54,728 nucleotides of DNA from Chloroflexota bacterium (GTDB lineage Bacteria; Chloroflexota; UBA11872): contig JAPPLN010000049.1 of the NCBI GenBank assembly GCA_028874175.1, positions 1 through 54,728 of the forward strand. The letters run 5' to 3'. A program made the translations under genes and the position numbers. Below the pieces are notes generated by a model. The model worked only from the letters and a program-made list of their open reading frames with translations, did not search any database and was not told where the DNA came from. This document shows, one piece after another, positions 15,769 through 26,570 of the stretch; position 1 is the first letter of the stretch, and the number at the start of each line of letters is the position of its first letter.

Positions 15769-16660
15769 ATACAGCGAGGTAACGGCGCACGGAGACGTAG
15801 CTCCCGATGCTGCCGACGACCAGTCCGACCAGGACGATGAAAACGGCCAGGTTGCGGACGAAGGACACGTCCGTGGCGATGGGCAGGAACGAGATGATGC
15901 GAGTCACCGTGGGCGCGGCCTGCAGGTAGAGCACGACCAGGGCGATGGCGGCGAGCGTGGCACCCACGAGACCGATAAACGCGCCCTCGATGAGGAACGG
16001 GCCGCGCACGAACCAGTCGGTAGCGCCGACCAGCTTCATGATCTCGATTTCCTGGCGGCGCGCGTAAACGGCGATGCGAATGGTGTTGGCAATGACGAAC
16101 AGGGCAACGGCGGTAAGGGCGATGATCATGGCCGTGCCAGCGGCGCGCGAGACGTTGCTGATAGAGATCAGGCGCTCAACCACGTCGAGGGGGACGGCCA
16201 CGCTTTCGAATATCTCGGTCATCCCACGAAGCTCGTCCGCGAGCCCAGGCAGGACGGCGGGGTCGTCCATGCGGAGCTCGACGCTGGCGGGAAGGGGGTT
16301 GGCCTGGAGGATGTCGATCACGTCGCGCTGGTCGAAGAAGCGTTCCTGGAAGACGCGCAGGGCGTCCTCCTTGGTGACGAAGACGACCTCGCCAACGCCG
16401 GGACGCTGCTCCAGGTCCTGCATGATCGCGGTCACGCGGGACGGGCGGGCGTCGTCGCGGACGTAGGCGATGAGATTGCTCTTGCGGCCGAGCGCCGTGA
16501 CCATCTCGTTGAGCGTGTCGTTGATGGCCAGGAAGGCGGCCAGGGTGACCAGCATTACGGCCGTGGTGACGACCGCGCCCAGCGTCATGGTGCGGTTGCG
16601 CCAGAGGCCCAGCATGGCCGCGCCGAGGATGTAGCGCAGGACGTTGAGCTTAGCCGTCAT
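15767..16660 (-). CDS. ftsX: Cell division protein FtsX
   Basis: Inner-membrane partner of FtsE. The complex turns on peptidoglycan hydrolases at the septum. The 297 residues show the family order: N-terminal helix (TLGAVVTTAVMLVTLAAFLA), an extracellular domain of about 110 residues (from NEMVTALGRKSNLIAYVRDD), then three transmembrane helices in an ABC2/FtsX permease domain, with the cytoplasmic EIEIMKLVGATDWFVRGPFL coupling segment. The ATG at 16660 is chosen over upstream frame because it gives the usual N-terminus and an 11-bp overlap with ftsE. The TGA stop is formed half by the inserted element and half by its target duplication; before insertion a TAG would have ended the protein at the same residue. 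Confidence 0.94.
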   Translation of the reverse strand: MTAKLNVLRYILGAAMLGLWRNRTMTLGAVVTTAVMLVTLAAFLAINDTLNEMVTALGRKSNLIAYVRDDARPSRVTAIMQDLEQRPGVGEVVFVTKEDALRVFQERFFDQRDVIDILQANPLPASVELRMDDPAVLPGLADELRGMTEIFESVAVPLDVVERLISISNVSRAAGTAMIIALTAVALFVIANTIRIAVYARRQEIEIMKLVGATDWFVRGPFLIEGAFIGLVGATLAAIALVVLYLQAAPTVTRIISFLPIATDVSFVRNLAVFIVLVGLVVGSIGSYVSVRRYLAV

Positions 16661-17330
16661 AACCGCCGCCGAGTTCGTCGCGGACGACCTTGCCGTCGGC
16701 GATTTCGATGACACGGCGCCGCATGGTGTTCACGATCTCCCGGTTGTGGGTTGCCATCAACACCGTGGCTCCGAGCGCGTTGATCCGTACCAATAGTTGA
16801 ATCGTGTCCCAGCTGGCGGCGTGATCCAGGTTGCCCGTGGGTTCGTCGGCAACCAGGATTGGACAGCGCCGCACGATGGCGCGGGCGATGGCCGTGCGCT
16901 GCTGCTCGCCGCCTGAAAGCTCGTGGGGGTGGTGATCGGCACGGTCGCTGAGCTGGACCAGGGCGAGGGCTTCGTCCACCCACCTGGAGGTGCGGCCGTT
17001 GAACTCGCCGGTGGACTTGAGCACGAACTCCACGTTCTGGCGCACGTTGAGCCCCGGGAGCAGCTTGTAGTCCTGGTAGATCACGCCCACGCGCCGACGC
17101 AGCTTGGGAACCTCGCGGCGCGAAATGCGGGTGACTTCGGTGTTCTCGACGAAGACGTTGCCACTGTCGGGCCTGGTGTCCCGGTTGATGAGCCGGATAA
17201 GGGTGGTCTTGCCCGCACCGCTGGGGCCGACGAGAAAGACGAATTCACGCTCGTCGATCTGGAGGCTGACGTCGTCAAGAGCCCGTGTGCCGTTGGGATA
17301 GACCTTGGTGACGTTCTGCAGAACGATCAT
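16650..17330 (-). CDS. ftsE: Cell division ATP-binding protein FtsE
   Basis: ABC ATPase that drives FtsX. The 226 residues hold Walker [13 protein letters not shown]-loop VIYQDYKLL, signature [15 protein letters not shown], Walker [13 protein letters not shown] and switch His MATHN. This is the classic FtsE pattern, including GNLD in the D-loop. The start ATG at 17330 overlaps the stop of the upstream peptidase gene (ATGA), and its own end overlaps ftsX by 11 bp. The gene order ftsE-ftsX is kept, with an additional ATPase paralogue after ftsX. Confidence 0.95.
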   Translation of the reverse strand: MIVLQNVTKVYPNGTRALDDVSLQIDEREFVFLVGPSGAGKTTLIRLINRDTRPDSGNVFVENTEVTRISRREVPKLRRRVGVIYQDYKLLPGLNVRQNVEFVLKSTGEFNGRTSRWVDEALALVQLSDRADHHPHELSGGEQQRTAIARAIVRRCPILVADEPTGNLDHAASWDTIQLLVRINALGATVLMATHNREIVNTMRRRVIEIADGKVVRDELGGGYDG

Positions 17331-18543
17331 GGTGGCATGAGGGGCAGCGCGAAGGCCGGGGCGCTGAACAGGCCGCCGGCGCTGGCCGTGGGTGCGGCGT
17401 CGGACTGGTCAAGGGTAGCGAGCCATTCGGCTTCGAGGGCGTTGAGCCCAAGGCCGACGGCCTGCCGCAGAGCCCTGTCTTGGGAGGCGCCCTGGCGGTA
17501 GGCACCCAGGATCTCGGTGATCGCGGATTCACCCCAGCGGTCGATGATGAACTTAACGAACGAGTTGCTCTGGGCGTAGGCCAGCAGCGCGCCACCGCTT
17601 TGAACGGGGAACGATCCGGTGAGGCCGCGCAAGGAGATCAGGCGATCAGCCTCGAACGCCGCGTCCACGATGTCCTCGTACGAAAACCGCTCGGCGACGG
17701 CGCTCTCGACGACGGTGGCCAGACCCTCGTGTAACCAGGTTGGAATCGCACGCGGCGGTTCGCCAATGGCGTGCTCGATGGCGATGTGCGTCAGCTCGTG
17801 GGCGATGGTGGCAGCGAGCGTGCTGCGCCCCCACTCGAATTCAGAGGCGTAGAGCACGATCAGGTTGAACCGGGCGGCCGCAACGCCTCCCACCCAGGAG
17901 CGGGTGCCCCGGCCCATGTCGGCGCGCATGCGGTCGCCGTCGGCATAGAAGACGAGCCGCGTACGGCGCTGGAGTTCGAGACCGAAGTCCTCCTCAAGGG
18001 CGTCGAGGCCGCGGTGAATGCCACTCACGGCATCGGTGGCCAAGCCGTCACCGCCCGCATACCACCACATGTCCACCAGGCCCTCGGACTGGGTCTGCCA
18101 GGGAAGCTCGGGGTCGATGTAGACCACGGTGCTGGTCGAGGTGTGCGCCGTGCCGTCGGCGCCGCGAACTTCGAACTGGTACTCGATCTCGGCGCCCGGC
18201 AGGAGCGTCCCGCGCGGCCGCCAGCGGTGCGTGGCGGTCAGGTGGCCGTCGTCAAGTTCGAAGGTAGCGCGTCCCCGCCGAGTGACCGCGCCGTCCGGGA
18301 GGCCGAACAGGATGGACACCCGGGACGGAGGCGGTCCGGTCCAGGGCGCGTCGAGTCGGAAGGTGATGGCGGAGCGGATTTCGACTTCGGCCTCAAGATC
18401 GGCCTGATTGACGGGGCCGCACCGACGGGTGGGACGCCGAACGTGAGCCAGGCAAGCCCGGCCACGACAAGCCCGACGAGGGCTAGCGCGAGGCGTCTGG
18501 GCGAATGGCTGACGGTCGGACCGGACGGGCGAGCCGCGGTCAC
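17327..18543 (-). CDS. Secreted gluzincin (peptidase MA-like), interrupted by an apparent frameshift
   Basis: The start is GTG 18543, overlapping the prfB stop as GTGA. The first frame encodes about 43 residues ending in a clear signal peptide (RRLALALVGLVVAGLAWLTF, then GVPPVGAAP). The mature protein is in another frame: a beta-rich N-domain (VEIRSAITFRLDAPW...) and a zinc peptidase domain with H-E-x-x-H (IAHELTHIAIEHA, about 17775-17800) and the third ligand region WLHEGLAT. One extra C in the run of four at 18413-18416 (GGGG on the plus strand) would join both parts in one frame. So the gene is either a recent pseudogene or carries a sequencing error. The stop overlaps ftsE by 4 bp, and the long intact catalytic domain favours recent function. 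The substrate is unknown. Confidence 0.8.
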
Positions 18544-19671
18544 GCGCCGGACTCGTTTCCGGCGGAGATGGACGCGCGAAGCCAAGCCTCAATGAACGGG
18601 TCGATCGCCCCGTCCAGCACAGCGTCCGCGTTGCCGACCTCGAACCCGGTGCGCAGGTCCTTGACCTGGCGGTAGGGGTGCAGGACGTAGGAGCGAATCT
18701 GGCTGCCAAAGTCGACGGCGGCCTGGTCGCCGCGCAGGCGGGCCTGTTCGGCCTCGCGCTCGGCGATCTGGCGCTCCAGGAGGCGCGCGCCGAGCATTTC
18801 CATGGCGACTTCGCGGTTCTGGTGCTGCGAGCGCTGGTTCTGGCAGGAGACCACGATGCCGGTCGGTTCGTGGCGGATGCGGACGGCCGAGTCGGTCTTG
18901 TTGACGTACTGGCCGCCAGCGCCGCTGGCGCGGAAAGTCTCGACGCGGAGGTCCTCGGGACTGATCGCTACTTCGTCCATGTCCTCAAGCACGGGCACCA
19001 CGTCAACGCGGGCGAATGAGGTGTGGCGGCGGTTGCTGGCGTCGAAGGGCGAGAGCCGGACGAGGCGATGCACGCCGCGCTCGGCCTTGAGGTAGCCATA
19101 GGCGTAGCGGCCGGATGCGCGCAGCGTGGCGCTCTTGATGCCGGCCTCTTCGCCATGCGAGATGTCCACGACGTCGGACGCGAACGAGCGAGCGTCGGCC
19201 CAACGCGAGTACATGCGCAGCAGCATTTCGGCCCAATCCTGGGACTCGGTGCCGCCGGCGCCTGACTGGACGGTCAGGAAGGCGTCGTGCTCGTCGTACT
19301 CGTCGCCGAGCAGGAGTTGAAACTCCAGAGAGGCCAGGCGGTCTTCGAGAGCCCCGACCTCGCCGGCGACTTCCTGCTGAAGATCGGGGTCATTCGGCTC
19401 CAGGAGTTCGCACAGCCCGACGACGTCGTCGGCCTGCGTGTCGAGTTCGTCCCAGAGGTCGACTTCATCCTTGACGCGCCGGTAGCGACGCATGACGTCG
19501 CGGGCTCGATCCGGGTCGTCCCAGAGGTCGGGCGCGGCGACCCGGCGGTCGAGTTCGGCTAGCGTGGCGCGCTTTGCCGCCAAGTCAAAGGTGCCTCCGA
19601 ATCTCGGTGACACGCTGCCGGGCGCGGCGCGCGCGCCCTTCGAGATCGGCGGTGTCGATGGCTTCAGTCAT
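18540..19671 (-). CDS. prfB: Peptide chain release factor 2 with programmed +1 frameshift
   Basis: RF2 ends translation at UGA and UAA. Translation starts at ATG 19671 (MTEAIDTADLEGRARRARQR, then VTEIRRHL) and meets an in-frame UGA as codon 29. The ribosome must shift +1 to read CTT-GAC and enter the main frame (LDLAAKRATLAELD...). The main frame holds the stop-recognition motif SPF (LVRLSPFDAS) and the peptidyl-hydrolysis motif GGQ (SGAGGQYVNKTDSAV). The whole protein is about 376 residues, normal for RF2. RF2 thereby controls its own level: scarce RF2 means slow UGA reading and more shifting. It lies just after secA and overlaps the peptidase gene by 4 bp (GTGA). Confidence 0.95.
19584..19598 (-). 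promoter_or_regulatory. prfB +1 frameshift signal
   Basis: On the minus strand the order is GGAGG (19598-19594), three bases CAC, then CTT TGA C (19590-19584). An internal Shine-Dalgarno three bases before a CTT-UGA-C slip site is the arrangement shown in E. coli prfB (AGGGGG, TAT, CTTTGAC). Confidence 0.92.
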
Positions 19672-19688
19672 GCGGGCGCAGATTCCGG

Positions 19689-22337
<2,649 letters not shown>

Positions 22338-22457
22338 GCCTGTCGCTTAACTACCGTAGCGCCCGCGACGGACGCGGGGTCTGATTCGAGTATATCGAGA
22401 CGACTTATCGGCACCGGGAACATCGCCGTCAGCCGGAATGACGTCCGAATAGTCGCG

Positions 22458-23627
22458 TCAGAGGCTGATGACGGTCTCGTAGAGCTCTACGACTTCGTCG
22501 AGGGTGGCGAGGCGGGGGTTGTTGGCGGGGCTGCCGCTGGCGAGGGCGTCGCGGGCCATGGCGGGCGTGACTTCGCGGAACCGGTGCTCATCGACGCCCC
22601 AGGCGCGGAGGGTTGGGACTTCGAGGTCGGCCGCCAGGTCGCGGACGATGGCGACGCCGGCTTCAGCGGCTTGCCGGTCGTCGGTCTCGGTTGCGCCGAG
22701 GACGCGGGCGATGTGGGCGTAGCGCGGGATGTCGCCGCTGAGGCTGAATTCCATGACGGTGGGTAGCAGCATGGCGTTGGAGAGGCCGTGGGGGACGTGG
22801 AAGTAGGCGCCGATGGGTCGCGACATGCCGTGCACGAGGGCGACGGAGGCGTTGTTGAAGGCCAGGCCGGCGTGCAACGAGCCGACCAGCATTTCCTCGC
22901 GCGCTTCGGCGTCGTCGGGATGGTGGTAGGCGCGGGCCATGAAACGGCCGATGCGGTCGACCGCATCGATGGCCAGGGCGTCGGTGATCGGGAAGCGGCG
23001 TCGCGAGACGTAGGCCTCGATGCCGTGGGTCAGGGCGTCCAGGCCGGTGGAGGCGGTGACGCCAGCCGGCATGGTGAAGGTGGGCTCGGGATCGATGATG
23101 GCGGCGGCGGGCACGAGGTGGGGGCTCATCAGCAGCATCTTCACGTCGCGGTCGGGGTCGGTGATGGCCACGCCGCGGGTGACTTCGCTGCCGGTGCCGG
23201 CGGTGGTGGGAATGGCGATTACCGGTACGCCGGGGTCGGGGATGCGGTCGTAGCCTTCGTAATCAGGGCCGTTGCCAGGATTCGTGTGCAACACGGCGGC
23301 CAGCTTGGCGGTATCGAGGGCGCTGCCGCCGCCGAAGCCAATCACCACATCGGCGTCGGCGGCGCGAATGGCGGCCAGGGCGGCGTCGACGTCGCGGGTG
23401 GTGGGTTCGCCGGTGAGTTCGGCCAGGACGGTGGTGGTCACGTCGGCGTCGGCGGCCAGGGCTTCCAGCCGGGGCGCCCACTCGGAATTGCCCATGACGC
23501 GGTCGGTGATGATCGCGGCGCGCTCCGCGCCAAGCTCGCGCAGGGCGCTTGGCAACTGGTTGAGGGCGCCGCGCCCGACATGGATGACCGGGGGTGCACG
23601 GAAGTCCCGGCCTTGCGGTTGAGTCAT
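22458..23627 (-). CDS. Iron-containing alcohol dehydrogenase
   Basis: A group III (Fe-dependent) alcohol dehydrogenase of 389 residues, NAD(P)H-linked, reducing or oxidising a small alcohol or aldehyde. Visible family features: GFGGGSALDTAKLAAVL (nucleotide-binding loop), AIPTTAGTGSEVTRGVAI, and metal-ligand regions GLDALTHGIEAYVSRRR, ALVHGMSRPIGAYFHVPHGL. The start ATG 23627 gives the normal N-terminus (APPVIHVGRGALNQLPSAL). The upstream frame only re-reads the SOD gene. It lies 10 bp after the SOD gene on the same strand, so the two are probably cotranscribed. A second, diverged member is at 31326. Confidence 0.92.
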   Translation of the reverse strand: MTQPQGRDFRAPPVIHVGRGALNQLPSALRELGAERAAIITDRVMGNSEWAPRLEALAADADVTTTVLAELTGEPTTRDVDAALAAIRAADADVVIGFGGGSALDTAKLAAVLHTNPGNGPDYEGYDRIPDPGVPVIAIPTTAGTGSEVTRGVAITDPDRDVKMLLMSPHLVPAAAIIDPEPTFTMPAGVTASTGLDALTHGIEAYVSRRRFPITDALAIDAVDRIGRFMARAYHHPDDAEAREEMLVGSLHAGLAFNNASVALVHGMSRPIGAYFHVPHGLSNAMLLPTVMEFSLSGDIPRYAHIARVLGATETDDRQAAEAGVAIVRDLAADLEVPTLRAWGVDEHRFREVTPAMARDALASGSPANNPRLATLDEVVELYETVISL

Positions 23628-23637
23628 GCCCGGCCCC

Positions 23638-24186
23638 TTAAGCCCGCTGGATGACGCCACAGGCCGCGCGGTCACCGGCGCCGGGCTCTTCGCCGTAGCT
23701 ATCGGGCTTGGCGTGAATAATGATGGCGGACCCGTCGGCGTCGAACAGCGAGTGATCGGCGTTGGCGTCCAGGGTGACAGCGTCGGTAAAGACGTCGGCG
23801 CGGGCGGCACCGTCAGCGCCGGCGTAAATGTTTGGCAAGTCGCCGGGGTGGGGTGTGTCGTTGACCATGAGACCGTGGCCAGTCTCGTGGGGATCGAAGT
23901 GACCACCGGCCGCGGTGAAGTCCGGGGCGCAGGCGCCAACGCTGTGAATGTGGAATCCGTGGCCGCCGGCGGACAGTCCATGCACGTCAGCCGAGACCAG
24001 GACGCCCGACGGGACCTGCGTAAGCGTGACCGTACCCATGGACGCGCCGTCAGGCCCCGTCATCACGGCGACGGCCCGGGCGCCTACGCCGGATGGCGTG
24101 GCCGGCTCGCTCTCGCCGCACGCCGCCAACGTCAGAAGCGCAACAGCCGCAAGTCCAATCAACGCGATCACGTGTCTATGTCTCAC
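23638..24186 (-). CDS. sodC: Lipoprotein Cu/Zn superoxide dismutase
   Basis: Extracytoplasmic superoxide dismutase. A signal peptide with lipobox (IGLAAVALLTLAACGES, Cys at about 23) anchors it to the membrane. Copper and zinc ligands are visible: H-x-H in GFHIHSVGAC, GGHFDPHETGHG, the Asp region ADHSLFDADGSAI and IIIHAKPDSY. The structural disulfide pair is Cys in VGAC and Cys in AACGVIQRA. I prefer GTG 24186 as the start because GGGAG lies 6 bases upstream; TTG 24192 is the alternative. It protects against superoxide outside the cytoplasm. It is followed within 10 bp by the iron alcohol dehydrogenase. Confidence 0.93.
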   Translation of the reverse strand: MRHRHVIALIGLAAVALLTLAACGESEPATPSGVGARAVAVMTGPDGASMGTVTLTQVPSGVLVSADVHGLSAGGHGFHIHSVGACAPDFTAAGGHFDPHETGHGLMVNDTPHPGDLPNIYAGADGAARADVFTDAVTLDANADHSLFDADGSAIIIHAKPDSYGEEPGAGDRAACGVIQRA

Positions 24187-24261
24187 GTCCAACTCCCTCG
24201 CAGCACAATCCGCGACCCCCGCTCTGCCGCCCTCGGCACATGGTATGCGGGTGCCAGCGGC

Positions 24262-25599
24262 TCAGTAGTCTCGACGTACGGTTTCCTCGAACCGGCCCTG
24301 TGGGCGGATGAAGCGCAGGTCTACGTTACCGACCGGGCCGTTGCGGTGCTTGGCGATGTCGAGCTTCAGGTCCACGGGCCGCCCGATCGCCTCGTCGTCG
24401 CCCGCCTCAGGCTCGTGCAGGAACGCCACGACGTCGGCGTCCTGCTCGATCGACCCGCTTTCGCGCAGGTCGGAAAGGCGGGGCCGGGAGTTGGGGCGCT
24501 GCTCCACGGCGCGGGAAAGCTGGGCGCAGGCGATGATCGGGATGTTCAATTCGCGGGCCAGGGCCTTGAGCGAGCGCGTGATCTCGGTGATTTCCTGCAC
24601 GCGGTTTTCGCGGTGCCCGGAGGCCGTCATCAGCTGCAGATAGTCCACGACCAACAGGCCGATGTTGTGCTCCAGGTGCATGCGGCGGGCCTTGCCGCGC
24701 AGTTCGAGCACGCTGAGCGACGGCGAGTCGTCGATGTAAATGGGGTACTCGGCCACTTCGCCCATGGTGCGGACGACGCGCTGGAGCTGGTCGTCGTCAA
24801 GCTCACCGTCGCGGATGCGCATTGCATCCATGCGCGCCTCGGTCCCGATCAGGCGCTGGACGATCTGCTCGGCGGGCATTTCCAGGGCGAAGAAGGCGAC
24901 CGGGACGTCGTTCTGCTTGGCGGCGTGCAGGCCGATGTTGAGCGAGAAGGCCGTTTTTCCGATGCCGGGCCGAGCGGCCAGGATGATGAGGTCGGAGCGC
25001 TGCAAGCCGCCGGTGAGGGCATCGAGGCTGCGGAAGCCGGTGGAGACGCCGGTGGGCACGCCGCGGTGTTCGACTCGGAACATCAGCTGATCGCTGACTT
25101 CGTGGAGGATCTCGCGAATCGGCAGGATGTCGCGGGTGTGGACCTCGTTGGCGATGCTGAAGATCAGGCTTTCGGCCTCATCCAGCACCTCTTCGGGCGC
25201 GGCCTCGGGGGCGTAAGCCGAAGCCACCATGCGAGTGGCGCTCTGGATGATCTGCCGCAGGACGGAGGTGCGGCGCACGATGGCGGCGTAGTGCTCCACG
25301 TGGAATGGCGTGGGGACGGCGGAGGCCAACTCCACCACGCGATCTTCGCCGCCCACGTCGGCCAGCGTGCCGTCGCGCGCCAACTGGTCGCAGAGGGTGA
25401 CGTAGTCGGTCTTCTCGTTGCGGGCGGCGAGGGTAGTGACCGCGGAGAAAATCGCCCGATGGGCTTCGCGGTAAAAGTCGTCCGGTCCAATCTGGCCGGC
25501 GACGCGGGTGATGGCCTCGGGGTCGATGAGCAGGCTGCCGAGCAAGGAGCGTTCGGCGTCGATGTTCTGCGGCGGAAGGCGGTCGGTGGCCGACGCCAT
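24262..25599 (-). CDS. dnaB: Replicative DNA helicase DnaB
   Basis: The hexameric 5'-3' helicase of the replication fork. The N-terminal domain (about residues 5-105; PPQNIDAERSLLGSLLIDPE) is followed by the RecA-like domain with Walker A AARPGIGKTAFSLNI, H1a VAFFALEMPAEQIV, Walker B IGLLVVDYLQLM, and the arginine-finger region RLSDLRESGSIEQDADVVAF. There is no intein. The start ATG 25599 gives the standard N-terminus; the longer frame upstream adds a non-conserved leader. It is downstream of rplI on the same strand, a widespread pairing, but with a 398-bp spacer that holds DnaA-box-like sequences. Confidence 0.96.
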   Translation of the reverse strand: MASATDRLPPQNIDAERSLLGSLLIDPEAITRVAGQIGPDDFYREAHRAIFSAVTTLAARNEKTDYVTLCDQLARDGTLADVGGEDRVVELASAVPTPFHVEHYAAIVRRTSVLRQIIQSATRMVASAYAPEAAPEEVLDEAESLIFSIANEVHTRDILPIREILHEVSDQLMFRVEHRGVPTGVSTGFRSLDALTGGLQRSDLIILAARPGIGKTAFSLNIGLHAAKQNDVPVAFFALEMPAEQIVQRLIGTEARMDAMRIRDGELDDDQLQRVVRTMGEVAEYPIYIDDSPSLSVLELRGKARRMHLEHNIGLLVVDYLQLMTASGHRENRVQEITEITRSLKALARELNIPIIACAQLSRAVEQRPNSRPRLSDLRESGSIEQDADVVAFLHEPEAGDDEAIGRPVDLKLDIAKHRNGPVGNVDLRFIRPQGRFEETVRRDY

Positions 25600-25782
25600 G
25601 GTGGCCAGGGTCAACGCGGGCCGCCTGACGAATAGTTCAGGATTGCAACTCGAGGGGTACTTGCTGGCGGGACGGAATGGTTGCGCAGCCGAGCTGGTGC
25701 AGGCCACGGACGGCTGGCAAACAACCGAATCCCTATGTCAAGCCGCCTTCCGCGTTGGAGACCACTCAGGAAAACGTCCACA

Positions 25783-25917
25783 CTTTCCACAGCGACGGGC
25801 TTCCACGGCGGCTGTGGGCAGAATCAGGTTGGGTTCGCAAGAAACGGCGGGCCATGAGGGCGGACCAGCCACGGATACCCACAGCGCACAGCCAGCTGCC
25901 ATGGCCAATTATCCACA
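25783..25917 (+). promoter_or_regulatory. DnaA-box-like cluster upstream of dnaB
   Basis: The 398-bp spacer 25600-25997 has no gene. It holds one perfect DnaA box, TTATCCACA at 25909-25917, and two weaker sites in the same orientation: CTTTCCACA at 25783-25791 and ATACCCACA at 25875-25883. This could be a DnaA-regulated promoter for dnaB or a titration site. With one perfect box only, chance is not excluded. Confidence 0.35.
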
Positions 25918-25997
25918 GTAACTGCTAGAAACTGACCGTTACCGGTGGCGAATCAGCGATTCTTCGAGATGTTCGCGCGCCGGGGCCAGCGCCGTCC

Positions 25998-26531
25998 CTA
26001 CCGTCCGAGGCGAGAAACGCCGACGTCGTCTTCGGTCTCGTTCGCTTCCTCTTCAGCGGCCTGTTCGGGCTCGTCTTCCTCTTCGACGACGTCCAGCATG
26101 ACCGAAGCTTCCAGTCCGGCGGCCAGGCGCACGGGGACCAGGTAACGCCCCAGCGAGCGGATGGGGCTGTCGATCTGGATGAGGTGGCGATCGATCTCGA
26201 CGCCGTGCTGCTCGAGCAGGGCCGCCGCTACGTCACGATTGGTGATCTGGCCATGCATGCGCCCCTGGTCGCCAACCTGCACATGGATCGTGAGCATGAC
26301 GCCCTGGATCATGTCCGCCAGGTGCTGAGCTTCGCGACGCGCGTTCTCTTCACGACGGTCCTGCAGTTCAGCCTGGAATTGGGCGTCGTCCAAGCGCCGC
26401 TTGGTAGCCGGGATGGCCAGGCGACGGGGTAACAGGAAGTTGCGCGCGTAGCCGGCGGCAACCGATCGCACGTCGCCGATTTCGCCCAGGTCGGGCACGG
26501 TTTCGAGCAATACCACCTGAACGTCAGCCAT
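25998..26531 (-). CDS. rplI: 50S ribosomal protein L9
   Basis: Large-subunit protein that binds domain V of 23S rRNA near the L1 stalk. The N-terminal domain carries the family signature GEIGDVRSVAAGYARNFLLP and RRLAIPAT. A long helix (DDAQFQAELQDRREENARRE) connects to the C-terminal domain (GRMHGQITNRDVAAALLEQH). At 177 residues it is longer than the usual 148 because of an acidic tail (VVEEEDEPEQAAEEEANETE). The start ATG 26531 follows AGGAGCACGTGACCG. It is 39 bp after rho on the same strand. Confidence 0.95.
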   Translation of the reverse strand: MADVQVVLLETVPDLGEIGDVRSVAAGYARNFLLPRRLAIPATKRRLDDAQFQAELQDRREENARREAQHLADMIQGVMLTIHVQVGDQGRMHGQITNRDVAAALLEQHGVEIDRHLIQIDSPIRSLGRYLVPVRLAAGLEASVMLDVVEEEDEPEQAAEEEANETEDDVGVSRLGR

Positions 26532-26570
26532 CGGTCACGTGCTCCTCATCCACACAGTCGCTGAGCGACG

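Noticed and set aside
15494-15770. Short frames inside the 268-bp element as a transposase
   Set aside because: Under 100 residues, no DDE motif, repeats inside; it is a non-autonomous element.
18544-18709. N-terminal extension of the peptidase frame into prfB
   Set aside because: These residues are an alternative reading of the prfB end; the signal peptide in the other frame starts at the coupled GTG 18543.
23626-25635. 669-aa plus-strand frame opposite sodC and dnaB
   Set aside because: It spans two well-recognised genes on the minus strand and shows only low-complexity sequence.
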